Positions 28,618-37,262 of a stretch of DNA of 64,000 nucleotides are shown here, piece after piece. The notes under the pieces are model-generated. The model saw only the letters and a program-made list of their open reading frames with translations. It searched no databases and was not told where the DNA came from. The position numbers and the translations under genes are program-made. Positions within the stretch are counted from its first letter, which is position 1, and each line of letters opens with the position of its first letter. This stretch comes from Streptomyces sp. NBC_00193 (GTDB taxonomy: Bacteria; Actinomycetota; Actinomycetes; Streptomycetales; Streptomycetaceae). The stretch spans positions 868,001 through 932,000 of the forward strand of contig NZ_JAPEMM010000001.1 in the NCBI RefSeq assembly GCF_026342735.1, given 5' to 3'.

Positions 28618-30072
28618 ATGTCTGCCGAGACCGCCGTCGAGTCGCGCGGCCTGGAGCCCGTCCCCGACGCCGAGCGCCGCGGCCGGGTCCGCGAGCTCGT
28701 CCCGACCTGGGTGGCCGCCAACATCAGCGTGCTGCTGCTGACCATGGGCGCCGGTCTCGTCATCTTCAACAAGCTGAACATCTGGCAGGTGCTCGTCGTC
28801 GCGATCGCCGCCCCCGTCGTCTCCTACGGCATCGTCGGGCTCATATCCATCGCGGGCAAGCGCGGCGGCGCCCCCGGCATGGCGCTGTCCCGGGCCGTCT
28901 TCGGCCAGCGCGGCAACCTGTTCCCCGGCGCCCTGATCTGGGTCGCCCGCTGGGGCTGGGAGACCATCAACGCGGTCAGCGGCGCCTACGCCGTCCTGAC
29001 CGTCCTCGACCTGGTCTTCGGCATCAAGAAGAACACCGCGCTGATCGTCGTCACCCTGCTCTTCTTCGTCGGCTGCACCTTCCTCGTCTCCGGTCTGGGC
29101 ATCAACGCGCTGCGCGTCTGCTCCAAGTGGTCCACGTACCTCTTCGGCGCCTTCAGCGTGCTCGTGCTCGGCTACCTGATCGCCGAGACCGACTGGTCCG
29201 CCGTCTTCGCCAAGCCCGCCGGCTCCACCGCGATGATGATCGCGGGCATCGGCACCATCGCGGCCGGCGGCATCAGCTGGGTCCCGTCCGGCCCGGACTT
29301 CACCCGCTACCTGCCCCGTACCGCCTCCTCCCGGGGCATGGTCGGCGCGACCATCGGCGGCGCGGCCGTCGTCGTGATCCCGATGGTGCTCATGGGCGCG
29401 GTGATGGCGGTCGCCACACCGGACCTGGCCACCGCGCAGGACCCGGTGTCCTTCATCGGCGAACTGCTGCCGACCTGGATCGCGGTCCCGTACCTGCTGA
29501 TCGCGCTCGTCGGCATGCTGCTCATCAACTCGATGTCCATGTACTCGGCGGGCTTCACCGCCCAGACCCTGGGCATCAAGGTCCCGCGCGCGGCGGCGGT
29601 CAGCGTCAACGCCGTCATCAGCCTGGTCTTCGGCTTCCTGCTGATGGTGGTCGCGACCAGCTTCTTCGGTTCGTTCATCTCCTTCCTGACCCTGCTGGCC
29701 GTGGCCTTCTCCGCCTGGATCGGCGTCTTCGGGGTGGACATGCTGCGCCGCACCTCCTATGACGGGGCCGCACTGCTGGACACCACGCGGAGCAGCGCCT
29801 ACTGGTACCGGGGCGGATTCGCCTGGCAGGCCATGACCGCCTGGGGCCTGGCCCTGGTGGTGGGCCTGCTGTTCACGAAGGTCGACTGGTTCGCCGGCCC
29901 GCTGGCCACCACCTGGATCGGGCAGAACGGCCTGGGCTGGGCGGCGGGCATCGTCACCTCGGCCGTCCTGTACGCGGTCCTGCCGCGCACGCCGGCGGCC
30001 CCGGGGGTGCCGGATGCCGTCGCGGCAGCCCCTGCCGACGAGCGGGTCCCCGCCGGATCCCTGTCCAACTGA
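28618..30072 (+). CDS. NCS1 family purine/cytosine permease-type transporter
   Basis: This 484-residue membrane protein has about 12 membrane spans and the NCS1 (nucleobase:cation symporter 1) signature regions: VAANISVLLLTMGAG near the start, GQRGNLFPGALIWVARWGWE in span 3, and SWVPSGPDFTRYLP. The family imports cytosine, purines, hydantoins or related compounds. The substrate cannot be fixed here, but cytosine permease-like is the best match by recollection. ATG 28618 has a weak site (CGGAG about 8 nt upstream). The promoter region 28540-28580 is unusually AT-rich. A hairpin separates it from the flavin-dependent oxidoreductase gene. Confidence 0.85.
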   Translation: MSAETAVESRGLEPVPDAERRGRVRELVPTWVAANISVLLLTMGAGLVIFNKLNIWQVLVVAIAAPVVSYGIVGLISIAGKRGGAPGMALSRAVFGQRGNLFPGALIWVARWGWETINAVSGAYAVLTVLDLVFGIKKNTALIVVTLLFFVGCTFLVSGLGINALRVCSKWSTYLFGAFSVLVLGYLIAETDWSAVFAKPAGSTAMMIAGIGTIAAGGISWVPSGPDFTRYLPRTASSRGMVGATIGGAAVVVIPMVLMGAVMAVATPDLATAQDPVSFIGELLPTWIAVPYLLIALVGMLLINSMSMYSAGFTAQTLGIKVPRAAAVSVNAVISLVFGFLLMVVATSFFGSFISFLTLLAVAFSAWIGVFGVDMLRRTSYDGAALLDTTRSSAYWYRGGFAWQAMTAWGLALVVGLLFTKVDWFAGPLATTWIGQNGLGWAAGIVTSAVLYAVLPRTPAAPGVPDAVAAAPADERVPAGSLSN

Positions 30073-30088
30073 CGCCACGTCAGCTAAC

Positions 30089-30129
30089 GTCCCCCTTCGC
30101 CCGCCCACCCACCTCCGGCGAAGGGGGAC
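30089..30129 (+). promoter_or_regulatory. hairpin enclosing the ribosome binding site of the flavin oxidoreductase gene
   Basis: GTCCCCCTTCGCC (30089-30101) pairs perfectly with GGCGAAGGGGGAC (30117-30129) over 13 bp with a 15-nt loop. The start ATG is at 30136, and the only purine-rich Shine-Dalgarno-like tract (AAGGGGGA) is inside the 3' arm. It could terminate the permease transcript and also block translation of the next gene on read-through mRNA. Confidence 0.7.
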
Positions 30130-30135
30130 TTCTCC

Positions 30136-31122
30136 ATGCCCATCACCGTGGCCCGGTTCAACCTCATCGACCCGAACGGCACCCCGGAAACCCTCTCCGC
30201 CCGCTACAAGGCCGCGCTGGAGATGGCGAAGTACGCGGACGACCGCGGGATCGACACCATCCAGACCGAGGAGCACCACGGCACCGAGAACAACTGGCTG
30301 CCCTCCCCCTTCGCCTTCGCGGGCGCGGTCTTCGGCGCCACCCGCCGGATCGCCGTCACCGTTTCGGCGATCATCGGCCCGCTGTACGACCCGCTGAAGG
30401 TCGCCGAGGACATCGCGGTACTGGACCTGCTCAGCGGCGGTCGCCTCGTCACGGTGGCCGGCATCGGCTACCGGCCCGAGGAGTACGAGCAGCACGGCGT
30501 GGAGTGGGGCCGGCGCGGCAAGCTCCAGGACGAGCTGCTGGAGACCCTGCTGAAGGCGTGGACCGGCGAGCCGTTCGAGTTCCGCGGCCGTACCGTACGG
30601 GTCACCCCGCGGCCCTTCACCCAGCCGCACCCACTGCTCCTGGTCGGCGGCAGCTCGGAGGCGGCGGCCCGCCGGGCGGCCCGCCTGGGACTGCCGTTCT
30701 TCCCGAGCGCGCACCTGCCCGAGCTGGAGGCGTACTACAACGCGAAGCTCGCGGAGTACGGCACGGAGGGCTTCTGCATGATGCCGGCGGCCGAGACCCC
30801 GCTGCTGCACATCGCCGAGGACCCCGACCGGGCGTGGGACCAGTACGGCGAGCGGTTCCTGCACGAGGCCGGGATGTACGCCTCCTGGCAGTCCAAGGAC
30901 ATCCGCAGCGCCGTACGGTCGGGCGCGCACACGGTGGCGGAGCTGCGCGCCGAGGGCGTGTACCGCATCCTCACCCCGGACGAGGCGGTGGCGTACGCCC
31001 GCGGCGCCGGCGAGGCGGGGAACCTGGTGCTGCACCCGCTGTGCGGCGGGATGCCCATCGACGAGGGATGGCGGAGCCTGCAGCTCCTGTGCGAACAGGT
31101 ACTGCCCCGCCTCAAGGAGTGA
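30136..31122 (+). CDS. LLM class flavin-dependent oxidoreductase
   Basis: This 328-residue protein has the bacterial luciferase-like (LLM) TIM-barrel fold. Segments include ARYKAALEMAKYADDRGIDTIQTEEHHGTENNWLPSP, VTVSAIIGPLYDPLKVAEDIAVLDLLSGGRL and PHPLLLVGGSSEAAARRAARLGLPFF. FMN or F420 is the cofactor; the substrate is unknown. The genome makes F420 (cofC at 56073), but the sequence alone does not distinguish. Its place next to a nucleobase-type permease hints at nitrogenous compound oxidation. The ATG at 30136 is preceded by the sequestered ribosome binding site. It is convergent with glcP. Confidence 0.86.
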   Translation: MPITVARFNLIDPNGTPETLSARYKAALEMAKYADDRGIDTIQTEEHHGTENNWLPSPFAFAGAVFGATRRIAVTVSAIIGPLYDPLKVAEDIAVLDLLSGGRLVTVAGIGYRPEEYEQHGVEWGRRGKLQDELLETLLKAWTGEPFEFRGRTVRVTPRPFTQPHPLLLVGGSSEAAARRAARLGLPFFPSAHLPELEAYYNAKLAEYGTEGFCMMPAAETPLLHIAEDPDRAWDQYGERFLHEAGMYASWQSKDIRSAVRSGAHTVAELRAEGVYRILTPDEAVAYARGAGEAGNLVLHPLCGGMPIDEGWRSLQLLCEQVLPRLKE

Positions 31123-31138
31123 GACGGGGCAGTACCTG
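31096..31138. terminator. bidirectional terminator overlapping the oxidoreductase stop codon
   Basis: A 14-bp stem (CAGGTACTGCCCCG with CGGGGCAGTACCTG) encloses the stop codon of the oxidoreductase gene. It also lies just beyond the convergent glcP stop (31171). Confidence 0.75.
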
Positions 31139-31170
31139 CTCTGGGAGGAAAGGGGCTGTTGGCGGGGTGG

Positions 31171-32610
31171 TCAGCCCATCTCCTCCAACGCCTTGCCCTT
31201 GGTCTCCGGCACCCACTTGAGGATGAACGGGATCGAGAGCACGGCGAAGACCGTGTAGATGACGTAGGCGCCGGACAGGTTCCAGTCCGACAGGGTCGGG
31301 AACGACACCGTGATGACCCAGTTGGCGATCCACTGGGCGGCGGCGGCCACACCGAGCGCCGCGGCGCGGATCCGGCCGGGGAACATCTCCCCGAGCAGCA
31401 CCCAGACGACCACGCCCCAGGACAGCGCGAAGAAGAGGACGAAGAAGTTCGCCGCGACCAGGGCCACGATGCCCTGGGCGTGCGGCAGCGCGATGTCGTC
31501 GCCGGCCCCGGACTTGTACGAGAAGGCCCAGGCCGCCAGACCCAGCGAGATCGCCATGCCGACGGAGCCGATGAGGGCGAGCGGCTTGCGGCCGATCCGG
31601 TCCACGAAGATCATCGCGATCACCGTGCCGACGATGTTCACGACCGAGGTCTCGAAGGAGTACAGGAACGAGGCGCTCGGGTCGATGCCGACCGACTGCC
31701 ACAGCGAGGAGCTGTAGTAGAAGATCACGTTGATGCCGACGAGCTGCTGGAAGACGGACAGGCCGATGCCGATCCAGACGATGGGCAGGAAGCCGGCCTT
31801 CCCGCCGAGCAGGTCCTTGAAGGTGGACTTGTGCTCGGAGCGCATGGCGTGCTCGATGTCGGCGACGCGTCCGTCGAGGTCGATGTGCGTGCCCTCGACC
31901 TCCGAGAGCACCTTGCGGGCCTCGGCGTTGCGGCCCACCGAGATCAGGAAGCGCGGGGATTCCGGGATCACGAAGGACATCAGCCCGTAGAGCACGGCCG
32001 GGACCACCATCACGCCGAGCATCCACTGCCAGGCTTCCAGGCCGCCGATCTTGCCGCGCTGGTCACCGTCGGCGAGGTTGAGGATCCCCCAGTTGACGAG
32101 CTGGGAGATGGCGATGCCGATGACGATCGCCGCCTGCTGGAAGGAGGCGAGGCGGCCGCGGTACGCGGGCGGGGAGACCTCGGCGATGTAGGCCGGGCCG
32201 ATGACCGAGGCCATGCCGATGCCGAAGCCGCCGATGACCCGCCACACCGCCAGGTCCCAGAGCGCGAAGGGCAGGGCCGAGCCGATGGCGCTGGCCGTGA
32301 AGAGGACGGCCGCGATCTGCATGCAGCGGATGCGGCCGATCCGGTCGGCGATGCGGCCGGCCGTGGCGGCGCCGAGGGCGCAGCCGATCAGCGCGGCGGC
32401 GATCACCTGGGCGAGGGTGGCGGGCCCGACGTCGAAGCGGTCCCGGATCGCGACGACCGCGCCGTTGATGACGGAGCTGTCGTAGCCGAAGAGGAACCCG
32501 CCCATGGCGGCCGCCGCGGTGATGAAGATGACGTGCCCGAGGTGGTCGGGCTGCGATGCCGGCGGGCCACCGCCTGAGGCCGAGCCCCGCGTGGTGCTGC
32601 TGCTGGTCAA
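31171..32610 (-). CDS. glcP: glucose permease, MFS sugar porter (GlcP)
   Basis: This 479-residue MFS transporter has sugar-porter signatures: GRIADRIGR between spans 2 and 3, PESPRFLI in the middle loop, QQLVGINVIFYYSS in span 7, and PETKGKALEEM at the end. Twelve membrane spans are expected. Its place beside smc matches S. coelicolor glcP1 (SCO5578), the main glucose-H+ symporter, which is constitutively important for glucose uptake and induced by glucose. I set the start at TTG 32610 (MTSSSTTRG) because AGGAG lies 6 nt upstream and the resulting length matches GlcP; an ATG further upstream at 32694 would add 28 residues of poor match. Confidence 0.9.
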   Translation of the reverse strand: MTSSSTTRGSASGGGPPASQPDHLGHVIFITAAAAMGGFLFGYDSSVINGAVVAIRDRFDVGPATLAQVIAAALIGCALGAATAGRIADRIGRIRCMQIAAVLFTASAIGSALPFALWDLAVWRVIGGFGIGMASVIGPAYIAEVSPPAYRGRLASFQQAAIVIGIAISQLVNWGILNLADGDQRGKIGGLEAWQWMLGVMVVPAVLYGLMSFVIPESPRFLISVGRNAEARKVLSEVEGTHIDLDGRVADIEHAMRSEHKSTFKDLLGGKAGFLPIVWIGIGLSVFQQLVGINVIFYYSSSLWQSVGIDPSASFLYSFETSVVNIVGTVIAMIFVDRIGRKPLALIGSVGMAISLGLAAWAFSYKSGAGDDIALPHAQGIVALVAANFFVLFFALSWGVVVWVLLGEMFPGRIRAAALGVAAAAQWIANWVITVSFPTLSDWNLSGAYVIYTVFAVLSIPFILKWVPETKGKALEEMG

Positions 32611-32726
32611 GGTCTGCTCCTGCGTGCCCGACTGCGGGACGGGCGGGTGGGGGTAATTCCTTCCAGTGGCGCACAGGTCAAGATCGGGCACCACCCGGAG
32701 GAGTACAGCGGGAGCGAGCCTATGTG

Positions 32727-32815
32727 TTCATTTCTTGAAGTCAAGAGGAGGGGTGGGTCCACTTCTTGCCGCCATTGAGATGAACTGAGGAGGACTTGAG
32801 CTTCACTTCTTGAAG
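32727..32815. promoter_or_regulatory. paired direct repeats upstream of glcP
   Basis: TTCATTTCTTGAAG (32727-32740) and TTCACTTCTTGAAG (32802-32815) share 13 of 14 bases and are 75 bp apart. A partial third copy, CACTTCTTG, sits at about 32760. Each carries inverted half-sites (TTCA/TGAA). They lie 117-205 bp upstream of the glcP start and downstream of smc. A regulator binding site is plausible. Confidence 0.5.
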
Positions 32816-32847
32816 CGACTCCGGCTGACGCGTGTCAGTGGGAGACC

Positions 32848-35800
32848 TCACCGGAGCCGCTGGCTGATGACCTTCGACACCCCGTCGCCCTGCATCGAGA
32901 CCCCGTAGAGCGCGTCGGCGACCTCCATGGTCCGCTTCTGGTGCGTGATCACGATCAGCTGGGAGCTCTCCTGCAGCTCCTCCATGATCCGGATCAGCCG
33001 CTGCAGGTTGGTGTCGTCGAGCGCGGCCTCGACCTCGTCCATCACGTAGAACGGGCTGGGCCGCGCCTTGAAGATGGAGACCAGCAGGGCCACGGCGGTC
33101 AGCGAGCGCTCGCCGCCCGAGAGCAGCGACAGCCGCTTGACCTTCTTGCCCGGCGGCCGGGCCTCGACGTCGACGCCCGTGGTGAGCATGTTGTCCGGAT
33201 CCGTCAGGATCAGCCGGCCTTCGCCGCCGGGGAACAGCCGCGAGAACACCCCCTCGAACTGGCGGGCCGTATCCCGGTAGGCCTCCGTGAAGACCTGCTC
33301 GACCCGCTCGTCGACCTCCTTCACGACCTGAAGGAGGTCGGCTCTGGTCTTACGCAGGTCCTCCAGCTGCTCGCTGAGGAACTTGTGCCGCTCCTCCAGC
33401 GCCGCGAACTCCTCCAGCGCCAGCGGATTGACCTTCCCGAGCTGCTGGTAGGCCCGCTCGGCCGCCTTCAGCCGCTTCTCCTGCCGGGCGCGCACGAAGG
33501 GCTCCGGCCCGGCGTCGGGATCCGGGGCCTCCCCGTCGGCGGAAGGGCTCGGCGGCACCGGCTGGTCGGGCCCGTACTCGGCGACGAGCCCCTGCGCCGC
33601 CATGCCGAACTCCTCCAGTGCACGGCTCTCCACCTGCTCGATCCGCAGGCGCTTCTCGGCGCCGAGCACCTCGCCGCGGTGCACGGAGTCCGTGAGCTTG
33701 TCGAGCTCGCCCTTCAGGCCGCGGCCCAGACCCCGGGCCTCGTCGAGCTCCCGCTCCCGCACGCCCTTCGCGTGCTCGGCGGACGTCCGCTCCCCCACCG
33801 CGCGGGTCAGCGACACCTCGATGTGCGCCAGCAGCTGGCGGGCTCCGCCGGCGACGGCCGCGGCCACCCGCGCCTCGTGGCGGAGCCGTTCCCGGCGGCG
33901 CTCGGCCCTGGCCCGGGCCTCCCGCTCGGCCCTGGCCCCGCGGTCGAGGGAATCCGCCCGGCCCGCGAGCCCCTTCACCCGTTCCTCATGGGTCCTGAGC
34001 TGCAGCCGGGCCTCCATCTCGGTCTGCCGGGCGTTCGCCCCGTCGGCCGCGAGCCGGTCCCTGCGGGAGGTGTCCGGCTCCTCTTCCGCCGGCATCTCCT
34101 CGGCGACGGCGAGCCGTTCCGCACACTCCTCTACGTCGGCCAGCGCCTGCTCCAGCGCATCCTGCGCCCTGGCTGCGGCCGCGGCGGCACGCTCGGCTTC
34201 GCCCAGCGCCCCCTTCGCCTGCCCGGCGAGCCGCCCGAGCTGCTGCGCGACCCCGGCCCGGGCCCGCTCGGCGGCCCGCCGGAGCTCCCCGAGCTCCTCG
34301 ACCCGGACCCCGGCCGCCACCTTGCGGGTATCCGCGGCCTCCTTCTCCTCCGCCAGCACCAGACACCGGCCGTCCAGCCGGGCCAGCTCCGCCGCGGCCT
34401 CGTCGACGGCTGCCTGCACCTCGATCAGGCTGGGCACTCCGGCGGACCCGCCGTGCGCGAGGTGCGCACCGAGCACGTCCCCCTCGGCGGTCACGGCCAC
34501 CAGCTCGGGCCGCGCGGCGACGAGCGCCTCGGCCTCGTCGAGCCCCCCGACCACCACGAAGTCCCGCAACACCCACGCCACGGCCCGCACCACCTCGGCG
34601 TCCCCGTGCACCAGCCCGGCAGCGGCCACCGCACCCGCGACGCCCTCCACCACCAGAGCCTCGTCGAGCCCCACGGGCGCGCGGGGCGATTCCAGCCCCG
34701 CCGCCGTTCGGGGCGATTCCAGCTCCGCCGGCGTTCGAGGCGCGAGGTCCGGGGCTGAGCCCCGGTTTCCCTCACCCAGCCCCGCCGGCGTTTGAGGCGC
34801 GGGGTCCGGGGCGGAACCCCGGTTTCCCCCACCCAGCCCCGCCGGCGTTTGAGGCGCGGGGTCCGGGGCGGAGCCCCGGTCTCGGGAAGGGGCGGGGTGG
34901 GGGAAAACCGCCCCCGGCCCGACCCCACCGGCCGACCCGGCCCCGGGCACCTGACCCAGACCCTCGAAGCCAACCCGAACTCCCGGGCCCTGAGCCGGAG
35001 CGTGGACCGAAACCGGGGCCAGGGCCTGGCCCGGAGCCTGGCCCTGGCCCGGGACCCCCGCGGCCAAACCGCCGGAGGCCACTGCACCCGGGGTGATCAG
35101 GAACGCGGCCCTCCCCGCATCCCCCTCCCGCAGGTACCGGATCGCCCCGGCCGCCACCGCCGTCGACGTGACGGCCACCGCGTCCGCCGCCGCGCCCAGC
35201 GCCGCCGCCACGGCGACCTCGTATCCCGGGGTCACGGACAACCGCTGCGCCGCCGGCCCCAGCAGCCCCTCCAGCCGCGCCGCGAGCAGCTCCGCCGTGC
35301 CGTCCTTGCGGCGCAGCCCCATCGCCAGGGCGTCCCGTCGTGCCGACACCGCCGCCCTCGAACGCTCCGCCGCCGCCAACGCGTCACGGGTCTCCCCGAG
35401 TCCGGCTTCCGCCGCCGCCAGCTCGGCCCGCGCCTCCTCGTACTCCCCCGGCCCGGAGCCGGAGCCGGAGGCAGCACCCTCACCCGCCCCCGGGGACTCC
35501 TCCCCGACCTCCTCCGCCAGCGTCTCGTACTCCTCGCGCGCTTCCTCGGCCCGCGCCCGCGCCCCGTCCCGCGCCACGACCAGCCGGTCGATCTCCGCCT
35601 GGGCCGCGCCCGCACGGGAGCGGGCCGCGCCGAGTCCGCCCCGTAGCCGCGCCAGCGCCTCGCGCCGGTCGGCGATGGCCCGCGCCACGTCCCGTAGCCG
35701 CCGTTCCTCGTCGGCCAGCGCACGCTCCAGCTCGGCGCGGTGGGCGACGGTGTCCTCCAGCGCCCGCGCGGCCGCCTCCATCGAGGCCGTCAGCTCCGCC

Positions 35801-36822
35801 TCCTGCTCGCGGATCCGCGCGGCCTCCCTCTCCATCTCGTCCGGGTCCCGGCCCGTCCGCTCCTCCCCGGCCGGCGCCGAGGCCGAGGTGACCCGGGCGT
35901 CCGCCAGCGACACCGTCCCGCGCACCCGTTCGGCGAGCTGCGACAGCTCGTACCAGGTCTGCTGCGCCCGCTGGAGCCGTGGCGCGAGTTCCCGTACGGC
36001 CTCCTCCAGTTCGGATTCCCGCCGCACGGCCGCCGCGAGCTGCGCCTCGGCGGCCTCCTTGCGTTCCTTCAGGGCCGCCTCGTCCGCGATCTCCGCGTCG
36101 AGCGCGCCCTTCAGCGTGACGAGGTCGTCGGCGAGCAGCCGCAGCCGTGCGTCCCGCAGGTCGGCCTGGATCACGGCCGCCCTCCGGGCCACCGCCGCCT
36201 GCCGCCCCAGGGGTTTCAGCTGCCGCTGCAGCTCGTTGCCCAGGTCCTGCACGCGCGCGAGATTGGCCTGCATCGCGTCCAGCTTCCGCAGCGCCTTCTC
36301 CTTGCGCTTGCGGTGCTTGAGCACCCCGGCCGCTTCCTCGATGAAGGCGCGGCGGCCCATGGGATCGGCGTGCAGGACGGAGTCCAGCTGGCCCTGTCCG
36401 ACGATGACGTGCATCTCGCGGCCGATGCCGGAGTCGGAGAGCAGCTCCTGGATGTCGAGGAGGCGGCAGGTGTCGCCGTTGATCTGGTACTCGCTGCTGC
36501 CACCGCGGAACATGATCCGCGTGATGGTGACCTCGGCGTACTCGATGGGCAGCGCGCCGTCGGAGTTGTCGATGGTGAGCGAGACCTCGGCGCGGCCGAG
36601 CGGAGGGCGGCCGGTGGTGCCGGCGAAGATGACGTCTTCCATCTTCCCGCCGCGCAGGGACTTGGCCCCTTGTTCTCCCATGACCCAGGAGAGCGCGTCC
36701 ACCACATTGGACTTGCCGGAGCCGTTGGGGCCCACGACACAGGTGATGCCCGGCTCGAAGCGCAGGGTGGTCGCGGAGGCAAAGGATTTGAAGCCGCGCA
36801 GGGTCAGGGACTTGAGGTGCAC
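32848..36822 (-). CDS. smc: chromosome segregation protein SMC
   Basis: This 1324-residue SMC ATPase, the core of bacterial condensin, has Walker A GPNGSGKSN (residues 31-39). Long coiled coils flank a hinge at about residues 520-780. The C-terminal head carries the signature LSGGERSLTAVALL and Walker B FYVMDEVEAALDD. It organises and segregates chromosomes with ScpA and ScpB. It is about 140 residues longer than the S. coelicolor protein as I recall (near 1186). The extra length is a Pro/Gly/Ala-rich insert in the hinge between FLITPGAVASGG and EALVVEGVAGAVAAAG. The insert contains three 19-residue repeats encoded by a dispersed intergenic repeat. The reading frame is intact throughout. Confidence 0.95.
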   Translation of the reverse strand: MHLKSLTLRGFKSFASATTLRFEPGITCVVGPNGSGKSNVVDALSWVMGEQGAKSLRGGKMEDVIFAGTTGRPPLGRAEVSLTIDNSDGALPIEYAEVTITRIMFRGGSSEYQINGDTCRLLDIQELLSDSGIGREMHVIVGQGQLDSVLHADPMGRRAFIEEAAGVLKHRKRKEKALRKLDAMQANLARVQDLGNELQRQLKPLGRQAAVARRAAVIQADLRDARLRLLADDLVTLKGALDAEIADEAALKERKEAAEAQLAAAVRRESELEEAVRELAPRLQRAQQTWYELSQLAERVRGTVSLADARVTSASAPAGEERTGRDPDEMEREAARIREQEAELTASMEAAARALEDTVAHRAELERALADEERRLRDVARAIADRREALARLRGGLGAARSRAGAAQAEIDRLVVARDGARARAEEAREEYETLAEEVGEESPGAGEGAASGSGSGPGEYEEARAELAAAEAGLGETRDALAAAERSRAAVSARRDALAMGLRRKDGTAELLAARLEGLLGPAAQRLSVTPGYEVAVAAALGAAADAVAVTSTAVAAGAIRYLREGDAGRAAFLITPGAVASGGLAAGVPGQGQAPGQALAPVSVHAPAQGPGVRVGFEGLGQVPGAGSAGGVGPGAVFPHPAPSRDRGSAPDPAPQTPAGLGGGNRGSAPDPAPQTPAGLGEGNRGSAPDLAPRTPAELESPRTAAGLESPRAPVGLDEALVVEGVAGAVAAAGLVHGDAEVVRAVAWVLRDFVVVGGLDEAEALVAARPELVAVTAEGDVLGAHLAHGGSAGVPSLIEVQAAVDEAAAELARLDGRCLVLAEEKEAADTRKVAAGVRVEELGELRRAAERARAGVAQQLGRLAGQAKGALGEAERAAAAAARAQDALEQALADVEECAERLAVAEEMPAEEEPDTSRRDRLAADGANARQTEMEARLQLRTHEERVKGLAGRADSLDRGARAEREARARAERRRERLRHEARVAAAVAGGARQLLAHIEVSLTRAVGERTSAEHAKGVRERELDEARGLGRGLKGELDKLTDSVHRGEVLGAEKRLRIEQVESRALEEFGMAAQGLVAEYGPDQPVPPSPSADGEAPDPDAGPEPFVRARQEKRLKAAERAYQQLGKVNPLALEEFAALEERHKFLSEQLEDLRKTRADLLQVVKEVDERVEQVFTEAYRDTARQFEGVFSRLFPGGEGRLILTDPDNMLTTGVDVEARPPGKKVKRLSLLSGGERSLTAVALLVSIFKARPSPFYVMDEVEAALDDTNLQRLIRIMEELQESSQLIVITHQKRTMEVADALYGVSMQGDGVSKVISQRLR
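34692..34889. repeat. in-frame dispersed-repeat copies inside smc
   Basis: Three tandem units with exact 57-bp spacing start at about 34720, 34777 and 34834. Each contains CCGCCGGCGTTYGAGG then a GGGGC/GCCCC mini-palindrome. Two short 27-bp partial units precede them (34692-34720). Units 2 and 3 are almost identical to each other and to the intergenic copy at 19950-19998. Because 57 = 3 x 19 and 27 = 3 x 9, the frame is kept and the protein gains PDPAPQTPAGLG-type repeats. Confidence 0.88.
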
Positions 36823-36980
36823 GCCGCCGGACTCTACCTTTCACGTTCGGTTTCGCCCATGAAGGTGCAGGGCACATCAGACGTTAAAGGAATGGGCCCC
36901 CCACCTGGCGCAACGCCGCCCGGCGGCCTTGTCCGAGGTGGGAAAGGCGGAAGGTAGAACGGCACGGAACGGAAAGAAAG

Positions 36981-37002
36981 AAGGGACGCCGAAGCGTCCC
37001 TT
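36981..37002 (-). terminator. rho-independent type terminator of the 71-residue gene
   Basis: A 9-bp stem AAGGGACGC/GCGTCCCTT with a TTCG loop on the minus strand is followed by CTTTCTTTCC. This is one of the few hairpins in the window with a pyrimidine/T-rich tail. It lies between the small coiled-coil gene and smc. Confidence 0.8.
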
Positions 37003-37046
37003 GCAGATCATGCAGTTCCGTTGATCGAGCGACGAGGGAGCGCGGA

Positions 37047-37262
37047 TCAGGTGAGCGCAGGCTCCGCCTGGGGTACGTCGAGGTCGATGCTGTCGAGCAA
37101 CGAGTCTCCGTGCTGTGCGGCGGCCGCGTTCAGAGCGTCGTTTTCGGACTGGATTCGTCCGAGCTCGGACTCGAGGTCCTGGACGCGCTGCTGAAGCCGT
37201 CGCATCTCGGCGAGGAGTCGCGGGTCGGAACCGCCGACGTAACCGAGAAGCGCCTTTGCCAT
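37047..37262 (-). CDS. small coiled-coil protein of unknown function
   Basis: This 71-residue protein (MAKALLGYVGGSDPRLLAEM...) has a short N-terminal motif GYVGGSDPR, then a predicted coiled coil of about 35 residues with leucines in heptad spacing (LLAEMRRLQQRVQDLESELGRI). An acidic tail follows. I do not recognise a named family, although I recall it as conserved in streptomycetes. The ATG at 37262 has a strong site GGAGGA 8 nt upstream, and a canonical terminator follows, so it is very likely a real independent gene upstream of smc. A partner in SMC or cell-wall function is speculative. Confidence 0.75.
   Translation of the reverse strand: MAKALLGYVGGSDPRLLAEMRRLQQRVQDLESELGRIQSENDALNAAAAQHGDSLLDSIDLDVPQAEPALT

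Noticed and set aside
28567..31035. 822-codon open frame on the minus strand opposite the permease and oxidoreductase genes
   Set aside because: It covers two recognised genes in antisense, has no initiation signal, and its predicted product is low complexity (Gly/Asp/Arg/His-rich).
34692..34889. CRISPR-like regular repeats
   Set aside because: Spacing is exact but there are no unique spacers, the units are contiguous and lie within the smc reading frame.
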